This document shows positions 50,681 to 58,417 of a stretch of DNA of 64,000 nt, piece by piece. The notes under the pieces were generated by a model, which was not told the DNA's origin, made no database searches, and was given only the letters and a program-made list of their open reading frames with translations. Made by a program: the position numbers and the translations under genes. Every line of letters starts with the position of its first letter. The first letter of the stretch is position 1. The DNA is from Hamadaea sp. (GTDB taxonomy: Bacteria; Actinomycetota; Actinomycetes; Mycobacteriales; Micromonosporaceae): assembly GCF_013362815.1 (NCBI RefSeq), contig NZ_JABFVK010000059.1, forward strand, positions 1 through 64,000, written 5' to 3'.

Positions 50681-51148
50681 TCATTCGTCCCATTCGCAGG
50701 CGATGCCATCGTTGTCGCGATCGAGGTGCGGCGCATAGCCGGGCTCGCCCCGAAACAGCGGGGCAGCGCCGGCCAGAATGGCCTGATCGCAGTTCACGAA
50801 CGGGCCTGTGGCCGGCGCTCGGCCAACGTGATTCCCCGAGCTCGCGCACGGTCCGACATCGACCGGCGTCACCAGGAACGAATGTATCCAGCCGTCCAGG
50901 CTGGTGTAGAGCCACATCGAGCCGTAGGCGTCGGTGCCGTAGGTCGGCTCGCCGTAGGCCCAGCACACGACCTCGATCTTGGTTCCCGCCGGCAGCCCGG
51001 CGAGGATTCGCGAGGTGGTGTTGGGCTCGGCGCGCAGATTGCTGCCGGTCTTGACCGTCGCCGTCTCGGTTGCGGCGTGGGCGGGCGTGCCGATGATCAT
51101 GGCCGCCAAGCCGATCAGTAGCCCGCCAAGCAAAGTGGTCCGTCGCAT
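50681..51148 (-). CDS. Secreted SH3–Excalibur protein
   Basis: The 155-aa protein has a Sec signal (hydrophobic 5-22, cleavage at AHA), an SH3b-like part (TGSNLRAEPNTTSRILAGLPAG) and a C-terminal Excalibur domain with FVNCDQA and the acidic DRDNDGIACE calcium loop. It probably acts at the cell wall. AGGAGG six nt before the ATG at 51148 sets the start; a GTG-like 51181 start is not used. Four Cys suggest disulfides. Confidence 0.87.
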   Translation of the reverse strand: MRRTTLLGGLLIGLAAMIIGTPAHAATETATVKTGSNLRAEPNTTSRILAGLPAGTKIEVVCWAYGEPTYGTDAYGSMWLYTSLDGWIHSFLVTPVDVGPCASSGNHVGRAPATGPFVNCDQAILAGAAPLFRGEPGYAPHLDRDNDGIACEWDE

Positions 51149-51211
51149 CTCGGACCTCCTCACGAAGGCGATCACCCCCACGCTACGCCCGGGCCCACAA
51201 AGCCCACAAGA

Positions 51212-52030
51212 TCAGAAGGGGTCGCTCAGGCCGGTCAGCTCCAGGCTGCGGCGCCACAGCTCCGCGCGGGCTTTCCGGTCGTACGCCTGATCAGCGGCGC
51301 GTTCCTCGCGCATCCGGTCGTAGAACCGCCCGGTGACTCCCTGGAGGTCGCCGCTGATCGCGAGCCGACGGACCGACTCGACACCGACTTCCAGACTGTC
51401 GACCGACCGCCCGATCGACTGCAGGACCATCTTGGTCGGCATGTAGGTGCCCGGGTGCAGGCTGTTGACCGTCAGTTCCCGGGCGGGCAGCCGGTCGGCC
51501 AGCTCGAATCCGGACATGATCTGGGCGAGCTTGCTCTGGGCGTACGCCCGCGAGCCGTCGTAGTGGTGCTCCAGCATCAGATCGTCGAAGTCGAGCGGGT
51601 GCTGCCCGAGCGACGCGACGTTGACGATCCGGGCGGGCGGACCGGCGAGCAGCAGCGGAAGCAGCTCGATCGTCAGGGCGAACCCGGCCAGGTAGTTCAC
51701 GGCGAACCGCAGCTCGTAGCCGTCGGCGCTGACGCGCCGGTCCACGCCGTCGGGCTCCCCGCTGCCGATGCCCGCGTTGCTGACGAACACGTCCAGCCCG
51801 TCGGCCACTTCGCGGACCTGGGCAGCGAGACGGCGTACCTGTTGAAGATCGGCGAGATCGGCCACGACGGACCGGGCCGGCTTCCCGCGCCGCGCGACCT
51901 CGTCCGTGACCTGGGCGAGCCGGTCGGCGTCGCGGCCGTGCAGGATGAGCTCGTGGCCGTCGGCCGCGAGCCGGAACGCGAGTGCGCGACCGAGACCGTC
52001 GGTGGACCCCGTGATGAAGATGGTGCTCAT
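51212..52030 (-). CDS. Short-chain dehydrogenase/reductase
   Basis: The 272-aa enzyme is a classical SDR: ITGSTDGLGRAL (cofactor, residues 6-17), NAGIGSG, S in NVASLGQHP, catalytic YAQSK and a C-terminal helix typical of the retinol dehydrogenase-like group. Cofactor arginine HGRDADR suggests NADP. The ATG has TAGATT seven nt upstream (leaderless). Single gene. Confidence 0.9.
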   Translation of the reverse strand: MSTIFITGSTDGLGRALAFRLAADGHELILHGRDADRLAQVTDEVARRGKPARSVVADLADLQQVRRLAAQVREVADGLDVFVSNAGIGSGEPDGVDRRVSADGYELRFAVNYLAGFALTIELLPLLLAGPPARIVNVASLGQHPLDFDDLMLEHHYDGSRAYAQSKLAQIMSGFELADRLPARELTVNSLHPGTYMPTKMVLQSIGRSVDSLEVGVESVRRLAISGDLQGVTGRFYDRMREERAADQAYDRKARAELWRRSLELTGLSDPF

Positions 52031-52076
52031 CGTTCAGAATCTACCGCGACAAGATCCGTCGCTCGTGGGCCGCAGT

Positions 52077-52994
52077 TCACGACCGCGAGACGAGCGCCCG
52101 GAGGAAGAACGTGAGGTTCGCGGGACGCTCGGCGAGCCGCCGCATGAAGTAGCCGTAGTACTCGCCGCCGTACGGCACGTAGACGCGCATCGTGTAGCCG
52201 GCGGCCGCGAGGCGCTCCTGCTCCGGAACGCGGATGCCGTAGAGCATCTGGTGTTCCCACGTGTCGGCCGAGCGCCTGTACTGGCCGGCCATGCGCTGCG
52301 CGGCCGCAATGATCGCGGGGTCGTGCGAGGCGACCATCGGGTAGCCGGAACCGGCCATGAGGATGTCGAGGCAGCGCAGGTAGGCCGCGTCGATCTCGTC
52401 CTTCTTCTGGTACGCCACCGTCGCGGGCTCCTTGTAAGCCCCCTTGCACAGCCGTACGCGGGACCCGGCAGCGGCGAGCTCGCGGCAGTCGGCCTCGGTG
52501 CGATGCAACGCCGCCTGCACGACTGCACCGACCCACGGGAACTCCGTACGCAGCTTGTGCAGGATGCGCAGGGTCGAGTCGGTGGTGGTATGCGACTCCA
52601 TGTCCAGGGTCACCGTCGTGCCGACGTCGGCCGCGGCGGCGCAAATGCGGCGGGCATTGGCCAGGGCGATCTCCTCGCCGTCACCCGGCAGCGCCTGACC
52701 GACCGCCGACAGCTTGACGGAGACCTCGGCCAGCGCCCCGTACGACAGCCCGCCCAGCAACGCCAGGTACGCCTCGACGGTGGCGTCGGCCTGCGACCGG
52801 TCGAGCGTGTCCTCGCCGAGGTAGTCGAGCGTGACGGCCCGGCCGCTGCGGATCAGCTCGCCGGTGACGGCGAGGGCGTCGGAGGTCGCGGTGCCGGGGA
52901 CGAACCGGTTGACCATCGCGCGGGTCGGGCGCAGGCGCTCGACGACCCGGCGCGTACGGCCGGAACGGGCGGCCGCCAGCAGGAGGGTACGCAT
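52077..52994 (-). CDS. Proline dehydrogenase
   Basis: The 305-aa monofunctional enzyme oxidises L-proline to pyrroline-5-carboxylate with FAD. It has the barrel segments VSVKLSAVGQAL, LDMESHTTTDS, VRLCKGAYKEP, VASHDPAII and the C-terminal EHQMLYGIR, including the two Arg of the substrate site nearby (YRRS). It is divergent from a PucR-type regulator (broken) with a 46-bp gap, the layout of actinomycete put loci; the P5C dehydrogenase that normally follows is not here. Confidence 0.95.
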   Translation of the reverse strand: MRTLLLAAARSGRTRRVVERLRPTRAMVNRFVPGTATSDALAVTGELIRSGRAVTLDYLGEDTLDRSQADATVEAYLALLGGLSYGALAEVSVKLSAVGQALPGDGEEIALANARRICAAAADVGTTVTLDMESHTTTDSTLRILHKLRTEFPWVGAVVQAALHRTEADCRELAAAGSRVRLCKGAYKEPATVAYQKKDEIDAAYLRCLDILMAGSGYPMVASHDPAIIAAAQRMAGQYRRSADTWEHQMLYGIRVPEQERLAAAGYTMRVYVPYGGEYYGYFMRRLAERPANLTFFLRALVSRS

Positions 52995-53040
52995 CACGCT
53001 GATCACGCTAGGCGGCTGACAGGCGCTACTGTTTGTGCTG

Positions 53041-54666
53041 ATGGACAACGTACGCGCCGATGGGTTGGAGCAACGGACAACGCTCCGGGAGATGATCACC
53101 GCGTTGGGTGGGCATCTCGTCGATGTCGTGATCGCCCCGAAGGGCCTCGCGGTCGGCGTACGCGACGTGGTGGTGGCCGATCCGTATGACGATCCGGCGC
53201 TGCGGCCCGGGGACGTCGTGCTCGTCGTCGGAGCGCGCGGCGCCGACGCCCGTCCGCTGCTCGTGCAGGCCGGAGCCCGTGGCGCCGCCGCCGTCGTGGT
53301 CAAAGGCGGCGTCACCTTGAAGGAGGCGGCCCGAGACGCCGGAGTCGCGCTGCTGACCGTCGACGCCGACGCGCGCTGGGACCAGGTGCAGACGTTGCTG
53401 CGCTCCGGGCTGGCCACCGCCGAGCCCGTTCCGCTGCCCAACGAGACGGGCGACCTGTTCGCGCTCGCGCAGACGATCGCCACGCTGACCGGGGGCAGTG
53501 TGAGCATCGAAGACGTCGGCAGTCGCGTCTTGGCGTACTCGGCGGTCGCGGGCGAGGTCGACGACCTGCGTCTGCGCTCGATTCTCGGCCGCCGGGGGCC
53601 TGAGCGCTATCTGGCGTTGCTGCGCGAGTGGGGCGTCTACGACGAACTGCGCAACCCCGATCACGTCGTCACCGTGCCCGACCATCCGGAACTCGGCATC
53701 CGGCGGCGACTGGCGATCGGGCTGCACGCGGGCGGCCGGCAGTTGGGCTCGATCTGGGTCCAGGAGGGCGGACGGTCCCTCGCCGACGCCGCGGCCGAGG
53801 TGCTGATCGGCGCGGCCCGGCTCGCGGCGCAGGACGTCGTCGCGCAGGCGCACGGCGCGACGAGCCGCGGTTCCCGATCGCGCCTGCTCGCCGACGGGCT
53901 CACCGGCCGGGTTCCCGGCGCGCTCGTCGCCGCCGACCTCGGCCTGCCGGCCGGTCCGGCGCTGCTCGTGGCGTGCGACATCCGGGATCAGCCCGGTGAC
54001 GGCGAGCCGGCGGGTGCCGCGTAGCGCCGGGCGCGCGCGGCCGAGATCATCGCCGTCCACGCGGCGGCGTTCCGGCGCAGTGCGGTCACGGCTCAGGTCG
54101 GACCGCGGGTGTACGCGATGCTGCCCGGCCTCGACGTCGACCCCGCCGGTGCGCAGGCCCAGACGTGGGCCGCCGAGACGACCGAAGCGGTACGCCGGGA
54201 GTCGGGCTTCCCGGTGCGAGCGGCGATCGTCACCGCGGACACGGCCGCACTGGATCATGCCCGAGCCGAAGCCGACCAGGTGCTTCAAGTGCTCCTACGC
54301 TCCCCCGACCGACCGGTCGGCACGATGGCCCAGGTACGCGCAGCAGTCCTCCTGCAGGAGGCGCTCGACGCCACGGCCGGGCTGCGCCATCCGGGGCTCG
54401 ACGCGTTGCTGGCGCACGACGCGGCCCACCACGGCGAACTCGCCACCACGCTGTCGTCCTATCTGGATGCATTCGGCGACGTCGCCGTGGTCGCCACCCG
54501 GCTGCACGTCCATCCCAACACCGTGCGGCATCGCGTACGCCGGGCGGCGGAGATCGCCGGGCTGGAGTTGGCCGATCCCGAACAACGGCTGCTGGCGGCG
54601 CTGCTCCTTCGGGGGGCTTTGCCCGTTCGCCGGGTCCGCTCGGGTCAGGAGTCCGGCCAGCTATAG
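53041..54666 (+). pseudogene. PucR-type proline-catabolism activator with in-frame amber stop
   Basis: The reading frame runs from the ATG at 53041 (TACTGT eight nt upstream, leaderless) to TAG at 54022-54024, codon 328, then continues in the same frame with AEIIAVHAAAFRRSAVTAQ and the C-terminal HTH (LHVHPNTVRHRVRRAAEIAGL; HPNTVRHRVRR is the PucR HTH_30 signature) to a stop at 54664-54666. Without the TAG the protein would be 541 aa, the normal PucR size. One C-to-T change (CAG to TAG) would explain it. The truncated product lacks the DNA-binding domain. It could also be a sequencing error. Confidence 0.85.
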
Positions 54667-55211
54667 GCGTACGCGAGGGAGAAGGTGCGTTTGATCCAGT
54701 CCGCCGACGCTTCGCCCGCCTCCGGCCGAGTGCCCGTCGCGGCGATGCGGTCGCGTACAGCCGCCAGATCGACCGACCGATCGTGGGTGGCCGTCACCTC
54801 TCCGTCCGCGATGATGAGCTCCACGACGTCGAGGAATCCCCACGCCGGCCAGAACCCCATGTTCAGGTACGCGATGTCGGCGACCTCCGCCCCGATGAGA
54901 AGCCGCCCGGTGAACGGCATCACGACGTCGGGCACGTCGTAGACGGCCGCTCCCCGGTTCCACGGGCGCGCCTGCGGTGTACGGGAGCGGCCGTACAGCT
55001 GCGTGTCGTGGACGGAGATCTCGACTCGGTTGAGCACCAACCGGCCGCTTTTGACGACGTACCGGCAGCAGTAGCCACGCCAGCAGCCGGTGCTCAGCGG
55101 CGACGGCTCCAGCCCGTGGTCGGCCGGATCGAACAGGCCGGCTCCGTCGATCGCCGCGATGGCGTACCGGCGGCGGTGGTAGCGGACCTCGTCCGGAATC
55201 TGCCCCGTCAT
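54645..55211 (-). CDS. Hypothetical protein
   Basis: The 188-aa soluble protein is not a family I can name. It has WRGYCCRYVVK, DTQLYGRSRTPQARPW and MPFTGRLLIGAEVADIAYLNMGFW segments that look like a beta-rich domain, and two tandem Cys. Its 3' end overlaps the end of the PucR gene by 22 nt (convergent). TAGGCT nine nt upstream of the ATG suggests a leaderless start. Confidence 0.65.
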   Translation of the reverse strand: MTGQIPDEVRYHRRRYAIAAIDGAGLFDPADHGLEPSPLSTGCWRGYCCRYVVKSGRLVLNRVEISVHDTQLYGRSRTPQARPWNRGAAVYDVPDVVMPFTGRLLIGAEVADIAYLNMGFWPAWGFLDVVELIIADGEVTATHDRSVDLAAVRDRIAATGTRPEAGEASADWIKRTFSLAYAYSWPDS

Positions 55212-55252
55212 AATCGCCGGAGCCTACCCGGGCGGGCGGGACGGCGGGGACA

Positions 55253-55612
55253 ATGAACGCCATGACCGACGCTGACGACCTATTGGCTCGACATACTCCG
55301 GACGTCGCCGCGGTGGCGCACCGGATCATCGCGCAGATCAGCCGGGTCTACCCCGACGCCGTGGTGACCGTGGACGGCGGCGACATCGGCTTCGGCAGCG
55401 GTACCGGCTACAAAGGACTGTCCTTTGTGGTCACTCCGCATACGTCGCATGTCACGTTGGGCATCGCCGGTGGTGCGAACCTCCCCGACCCCGCCGGGCT
55501 CCTGGAGGGCTCGGGGAAGGTCCACCGGCACGTCAAACTGCGTACGCCGGACGACGCCGACCGGCCGGAACTGGTGGCGCTGCTCGAAGCCCGGGTCAGC
55601 GCAGCACGCTGA
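55253..55612 (+). CDS. Small DUF1801-like protein
   Basis: This 119-aa protein (start at 55253, or ATG 55262) resembles DUF1801-type proteins: VYPDAVVTVDGGDIGFGSG, GYKGLSFVVTPHTSHVTLGIAGGA and a basic C-terminal VHRHVKLRTPDDADRPEL. DUF1801 proteins are ferritin-unlike small beta proteins of unknown use. Divergent from the preceding gene, 41 nt apart; overlaps the DHFR-like gene by 17 nt at its 3' end. Confidence 0.75.
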   Translation: MNAMTDADDLLARHTPDVAAVAHRIIAQISRVYPDAVVTVDGGDIGFGSGTGYKGLSFVVTPHTSHVTLGIAGGANLPDPAGLLEGSGKVHRHVKLRTPDDADRPELVALLEARVSAAR

Positions 55613-56138
55613 ACCGCAGGTAGTTCGCCAGCGGGGCGGAGTTCTCGTCGATCCGCCGCAGTTTGACGGTCGCGCCGCCCGGATGCGCGAAGAGGCGTAC
55701 GCCATCGCCGAGCAGCACGGGCGCGATGAAGACGGCGACCTCGTCGAGCCACCCCGCCTCGATGCACTGGCGGGCCACGTCGGCGCCGATGATGTTCACC
55801 ATCTTGTCCCCCGCCGCCGCCCTCGCTGCTTCGACCGCTTCCTCGAAGTCGTTGACGAACGTGATTCCCGGAACGGAGTCGGCGGGCGGATTGTGAGTGA
55901 GCACCAACTGCGGGCCTTCCCAGCCACCGCCGAACGGCTTACCCTCGGCCTCGGTGCCGCGGTGCGGATCGTCACCGCCGAACGACCGGCGCCCGACGAG
56001 GATCGCGCCGATCTCGTTCACCAGAGCGTCCGCTGCCGGATTGGGTTCGATGAACTCGGTCAGCCAGGACATGTCGCCGCCCGGTCCGGCAATGAACGCG
56101 TCCAGTGACATCGTCACGGAATACAGCAACTTCGACAT
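55596..56138 (-). CDS. Dihydrofolate reductase family protein
   Basis: The 180-aa protein is of the RibD C-terminal/DHFR-like type: LLYSVTMSLDAFIAGPGGDMSW, ILVGRRSFGGDD, and VNIIGADVARQCIEAGWLDEV. These NADPH-dependent reductases are numerous in actinomycetes, with unknown substrates; true folate reductase is unlikely. The ATG has TAGGCT seven nt upstream (leaderless). Confidence 0.88.
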   Translation of the reverse strand: MSKLLYSVTMSLDAFIAGPGGDMSWLTEFIEPNPAADALVNEIGAILVGRRSFGGDDPHRGTEAEGKPFGGGWEGPQLVLTHNPPADSVPGITFVNDFEEAVEAARAAAGDKMVNIIGADVARQCIEAGWLDEVAVFIAPVLLGDGVRLFAHPGGATVKLRRIDENSAPLANYLRFSVLR

Positions 56139-56252
56139 GCCGCCGAGCCTAGGCGGGGCGGCCGACAGTTCCCGCGTCTTCGTCGGCGCGGCGCGCCTTG
56201 ATCGCGCCCGCTTCCGACGTTCTTGGCGGAGATCAACGGAGAAAATGTGGGG

Positions 56253-56462
56253 TCATGGCACCGCGAATCTTCCGCTGATCATGGCCGCCGCCGGTTTGCC
56301 AACAGCCTCTGTCGCATCCTCGGCGCGGCGCGCCTTGATCGCGTCGAGGAATACCAGCCACTCGGTCGGCGCCGGGATCACCTGGCAGCGGTAGTCCGGC
56401 CCATCCCGTCCACAGTCCACAGCGGGTTCACCGCAGCCGACATCGAAGGGGTGCTCGGTCAT
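56253..56462 (-). CDS. Possible small protein, 69 aa
   Basis: A leftward ORF from ATG 56462 (GGTG eight nt upstream) encodes about 69 residues with three Cys near the N-terminus (VGCGEPAVDCGRDGPDYRCQ) and a helical end (FLDAIKARRAEDATEA). It overlaps one copy of the 24-bp repeat, so it may be fortuitous. No homologue is recalled. Confidence 0.3.
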   Translation of the reverse strand: MTEHPFDVGCGEPAVDCGRDGPDYRCQVIPAPTEWLVFLDAIKARRAEDATEAVGKPAAAMISGRFAVP

Positions 56463-56606
56463 CAGCGTCACCTGCTTTCGTACGCCACTCGTACGTATAG
56501 AACGACGGCACTGTCCCGAGCGTTTCTCCGGTCGCCAACCGATCGCGCGCGAGCAATGGGCGGAAGATCAAGTGCCCTGGATCAGCAGAAACGCGGCCGT
56601 TTTGGT

Positions 56607-56666
56607 GATCATGTGCCCGTGGCCAGCGAAATCCGGCCCGTTTTCGCTGATGGCGGGCACATGATC
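56607..56666. repeat. 60-bp long hairpin element
   Basis: Outer arms GATCATGTGCCCG/CGGGCACATGATC (13 bp, perfect), then a 4/4 internal loop, inner arms CAGCGAAA/TTTCGCTG (8 bp) and a loop of about 10 nt. It lies 70 bp after the end of the nitrilase-like gene and could be its terminator or a mobile palindromic repeat; only the plus strand has a T-rich tail. Confidence 0.85.
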
Positions 56667-56736
56667 TCTCTTTTCGCGCCTCGATTGCCGGCGAAGGGAA
56701 CATGATCTTTTCGTGGCCGGCCGGCGAGCCAAAACA

Positions 56737-57483
56737 TCAAGCCGACGGAACCAGACCGGCGCGGGCGTACGCCCCGACTTGCGGCCCCGCCTCGGCGACG
56801 ACGTTTCCGACCGGATCCCAGATGCGGGAACGACCGGCCGCGTCGTCGTACCCGCCGCCGGTCGAGCCGGCGAAGCTGGCCGTCACCACCCAGACGCCAT
56901 ACGTCGTGGCCGTACGCCGGGCGCGCTCGTCCTGCACGGCGATCTCGTGCGATCCGTCCAACGCTCCGGCGACGTACGCGTCGACACCCAATGCGCAGGT
57001 CGCGGCGGCATGCTCGGCGACGCCGGTGTCCTTGCAGACGGCGAGGCCCAGCCGCCAGCCGTCGATGTCGAGCAGCGCCGGAGCGTCGCCCGGCACGAAG
57101 TGCTCGGGTTCGGCCCCGCCCAGGAACATCTTGCGGTACGCCACGCGTACGCCGTCGCCGTCGATCGCCAGCACGCCGATGTGCTTACCGGCGACCCCAG
57201 CTGCTCCGGCTGCTCCATCGACGCCGGCTGCTCCGGCGACCGGAGCGCCGACGAGCGCGATGCTGCCCGTCTCCGCGCAGGCGGCGACGATCGGGGCGAG
57301 CCGGGGATCGTCGAGCTCGACCGGTGCGGCGTCGAACTCGTAGCCCGTCAGCGACATCTCGGGGAACACGACGACCCGGGCGTTCGCCGCCCGGACGAGG
57401 TCTGCGTGCGACAGCGCGTTCGCGGCGACGTCGTACGCCGAGCAGGCAGGCTGAGCTGCAGCGACGATCAGCGGGGTGATCAT
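56737..57483 (-). CDS. Carbon-nitrogen hydrolase (nitrilase superfamily)
   Basis: The 248-aa amidase has the Glu-Lys-Cys triad: FPEMSLTGYE (E near 44), YRKMFL (K near 113), and GLAVCKDTGV (C near 144). It hydrolyses amides or nitriles of unknown kind; an omega-amidase or deaminated-glutathione amidase role is possible. An Ala/Gly-rich insertion (AGAAGVDGAAGAAGVAG) near residue 85 is unusual and may be a local repeat expansion. The ATG has TACGCT six nt upstream (leaderless). Confidence 0.88.
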   Translation of the reverse strand: MITPLIVAAAQPACSAYDVAANALSHADLVRAANARVVVFPEMSLTGYEFDAAPVELDDPRLAPIVAACAETGSIALVGAPVAGAAGVDGAAGAAGVAGKHIGVLAIDGDGVRVAYRKMFLGGAEPEHFVPGDAPALLDIDGWRLGLAVCKDTGVAEHAAATCALGVDAYVAGALDGSHEIAVQDERARRTATTYGVWVVTASFAGSTGGGYDDAAGRSRIWDPVGNVVAEAGPQVGAYARAGLVPSA

Positions 57484-57572
57484 CGGGCCAGCGTAAGTCG
57501 GAATTGTTTCCCACCTGTGACGGCCGGCCACGGGCAGCCACCGCTCGCGCCACTGCGCCACCCAGCTGCGTT

Positions 57573-57628
57573 GATCATGGAGTTATGGGCGTCGACACGC
57601 CGTCAGATGGGACCTTGGGTTCATGATC
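57573..57628. repeat. Imperfect GATCATG palindrome over gene end
   Basis: Ends GATCATG and CATGATC enclose a GGCGT/ACGCC mini-hairpin (57588-57601). The left half lies in the stop region of the next leftward gene and contributes its last residues. It resembles other GATCATG-bounded intergenic palindromes in the window (56607-56666 and near 6275). Confidence 0.5.
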
Positions 57629-58372
57629 GACGCGAAGGACGACGGCGGCCAGGTTGCGGCCTTTGAGCAGCCACGACGTGCCGAACGCCCACACCGCGAC
57701 CACCTCGCCGAGGTAGAGCGGGGTCAGCTCGCCGAGACTCAGCCGGAGCAGTCCGCCGACGACCACCCAGAGCACGGCGACGACGATCGCCCAGCCACAG
57801 ATCTTCTGCAGCAACGCCATGCGCCGATCGTTCTCATACTTCTTCTCGCGGTACGCGAAGATGAACGCGATCGCAGCCAGGCAGCTGATGAAGACGGCGG
57901 CGCAGGCGAAGTGGACGATCGCCACGGTGTTCTCGCCGAGCGCCTGCTGGATCGGGGCGCACCCGGCCGGCTCGGGTTCGACGCCGCACAGCGGCGCTCC
58001 CGGTTCGATGCCGACGCGGCGGGTCGGGAAGAACACGACGCCGATGACGGCCACGCCGGCGATTGTGCTGAGCCAGTAGTCCCAGGTCCGGGGCTGGGCC
58101 GACATGTAGGTGAGCAGCAGGAAGCCGACCACGCTGAGCCCCGCGACGAACAGGTCACGCATCGACGAGTGATAGTACGCACTGATCGACCCGCGGACGT
58201 GCACACTCCCCCGCAGATACGCCGCCTCCCCGAAGATGAACGCGATCGGCAGGGCGAGCCCGAGGATGCCGACGACGGTGCGGATGTTCAAGTAGGACCG
58301 GACGTAGAGCGCGGCCGGATCGGTGCGCGCGACGAGATCGGCGGGTCGGGGGAAGGTGTCGGTGGTGGCCAT
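57575..58372 (-). CDS. Multi-pass membrane protein, unknown function
   Basis: The 265-aa protein has six predicted TM helices (including GILGLALPIAFIFGEAAYL, LFVAGLSVVGFLLLTYM, AGVAVIGVVFFPT, IVHFACAAVFISCLAAIAFIFAY, AIVVAVLWVVVGGLLRLSL). The region SISAYYHSSMRDLF and two Cys in the loop CGVEPEPAGC resemble DUF998-like proteins. The ATG at 58372 is chosen after the Arg-rich region; the last codons come from the GATCATG element. Single gene between nitrilase and peptidase. Confidence 0.75.
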   Translation of the reverse strand: MATTDTFPRPADLVARTDPAALYVRSYLNIRTVVGILGLALPIAFIFGEAAYLRGSVHVRGSISAYYHSSMRDLFVAGLSVVGFLLLTYMSAQPRTWDYWLSTIAGVAVIGVVFFPTRRVGIEPGAPLCGVEPEPAGCAPIQQALGENTVAIVHFACAAVFISCLAAIAFIFAYREKKYENDRRMALLQKICGWAIVVAVLWVVVGGLLRLSLGELTPLYLGEVVAVWAFGTSWLLKGRNLAAVVLRVDHEPKVPSDGVSTPITP

Positions 58373-58417
58373 CTTCCCACGATCCGCCGCTTGGATCATC
58401 GACGCAAGATGATCCCC

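Larger units (their letters stand above)
56139..56736. other. 598-bp gap: direct repeat, small ORF and hairpin
   Basis: No solid gene is seen. A 24-bp direct repeat (TCGGCGCGGCGCGCCTTGATCGCG less its last 4 nt) occurs at 56183-56206 and 56320-56343, a small leftward ORF covers the second copy, and a large hairpin lies at 56607-56666. The region has the look of decayed, duplicated sequence. Confidence 0.6.
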
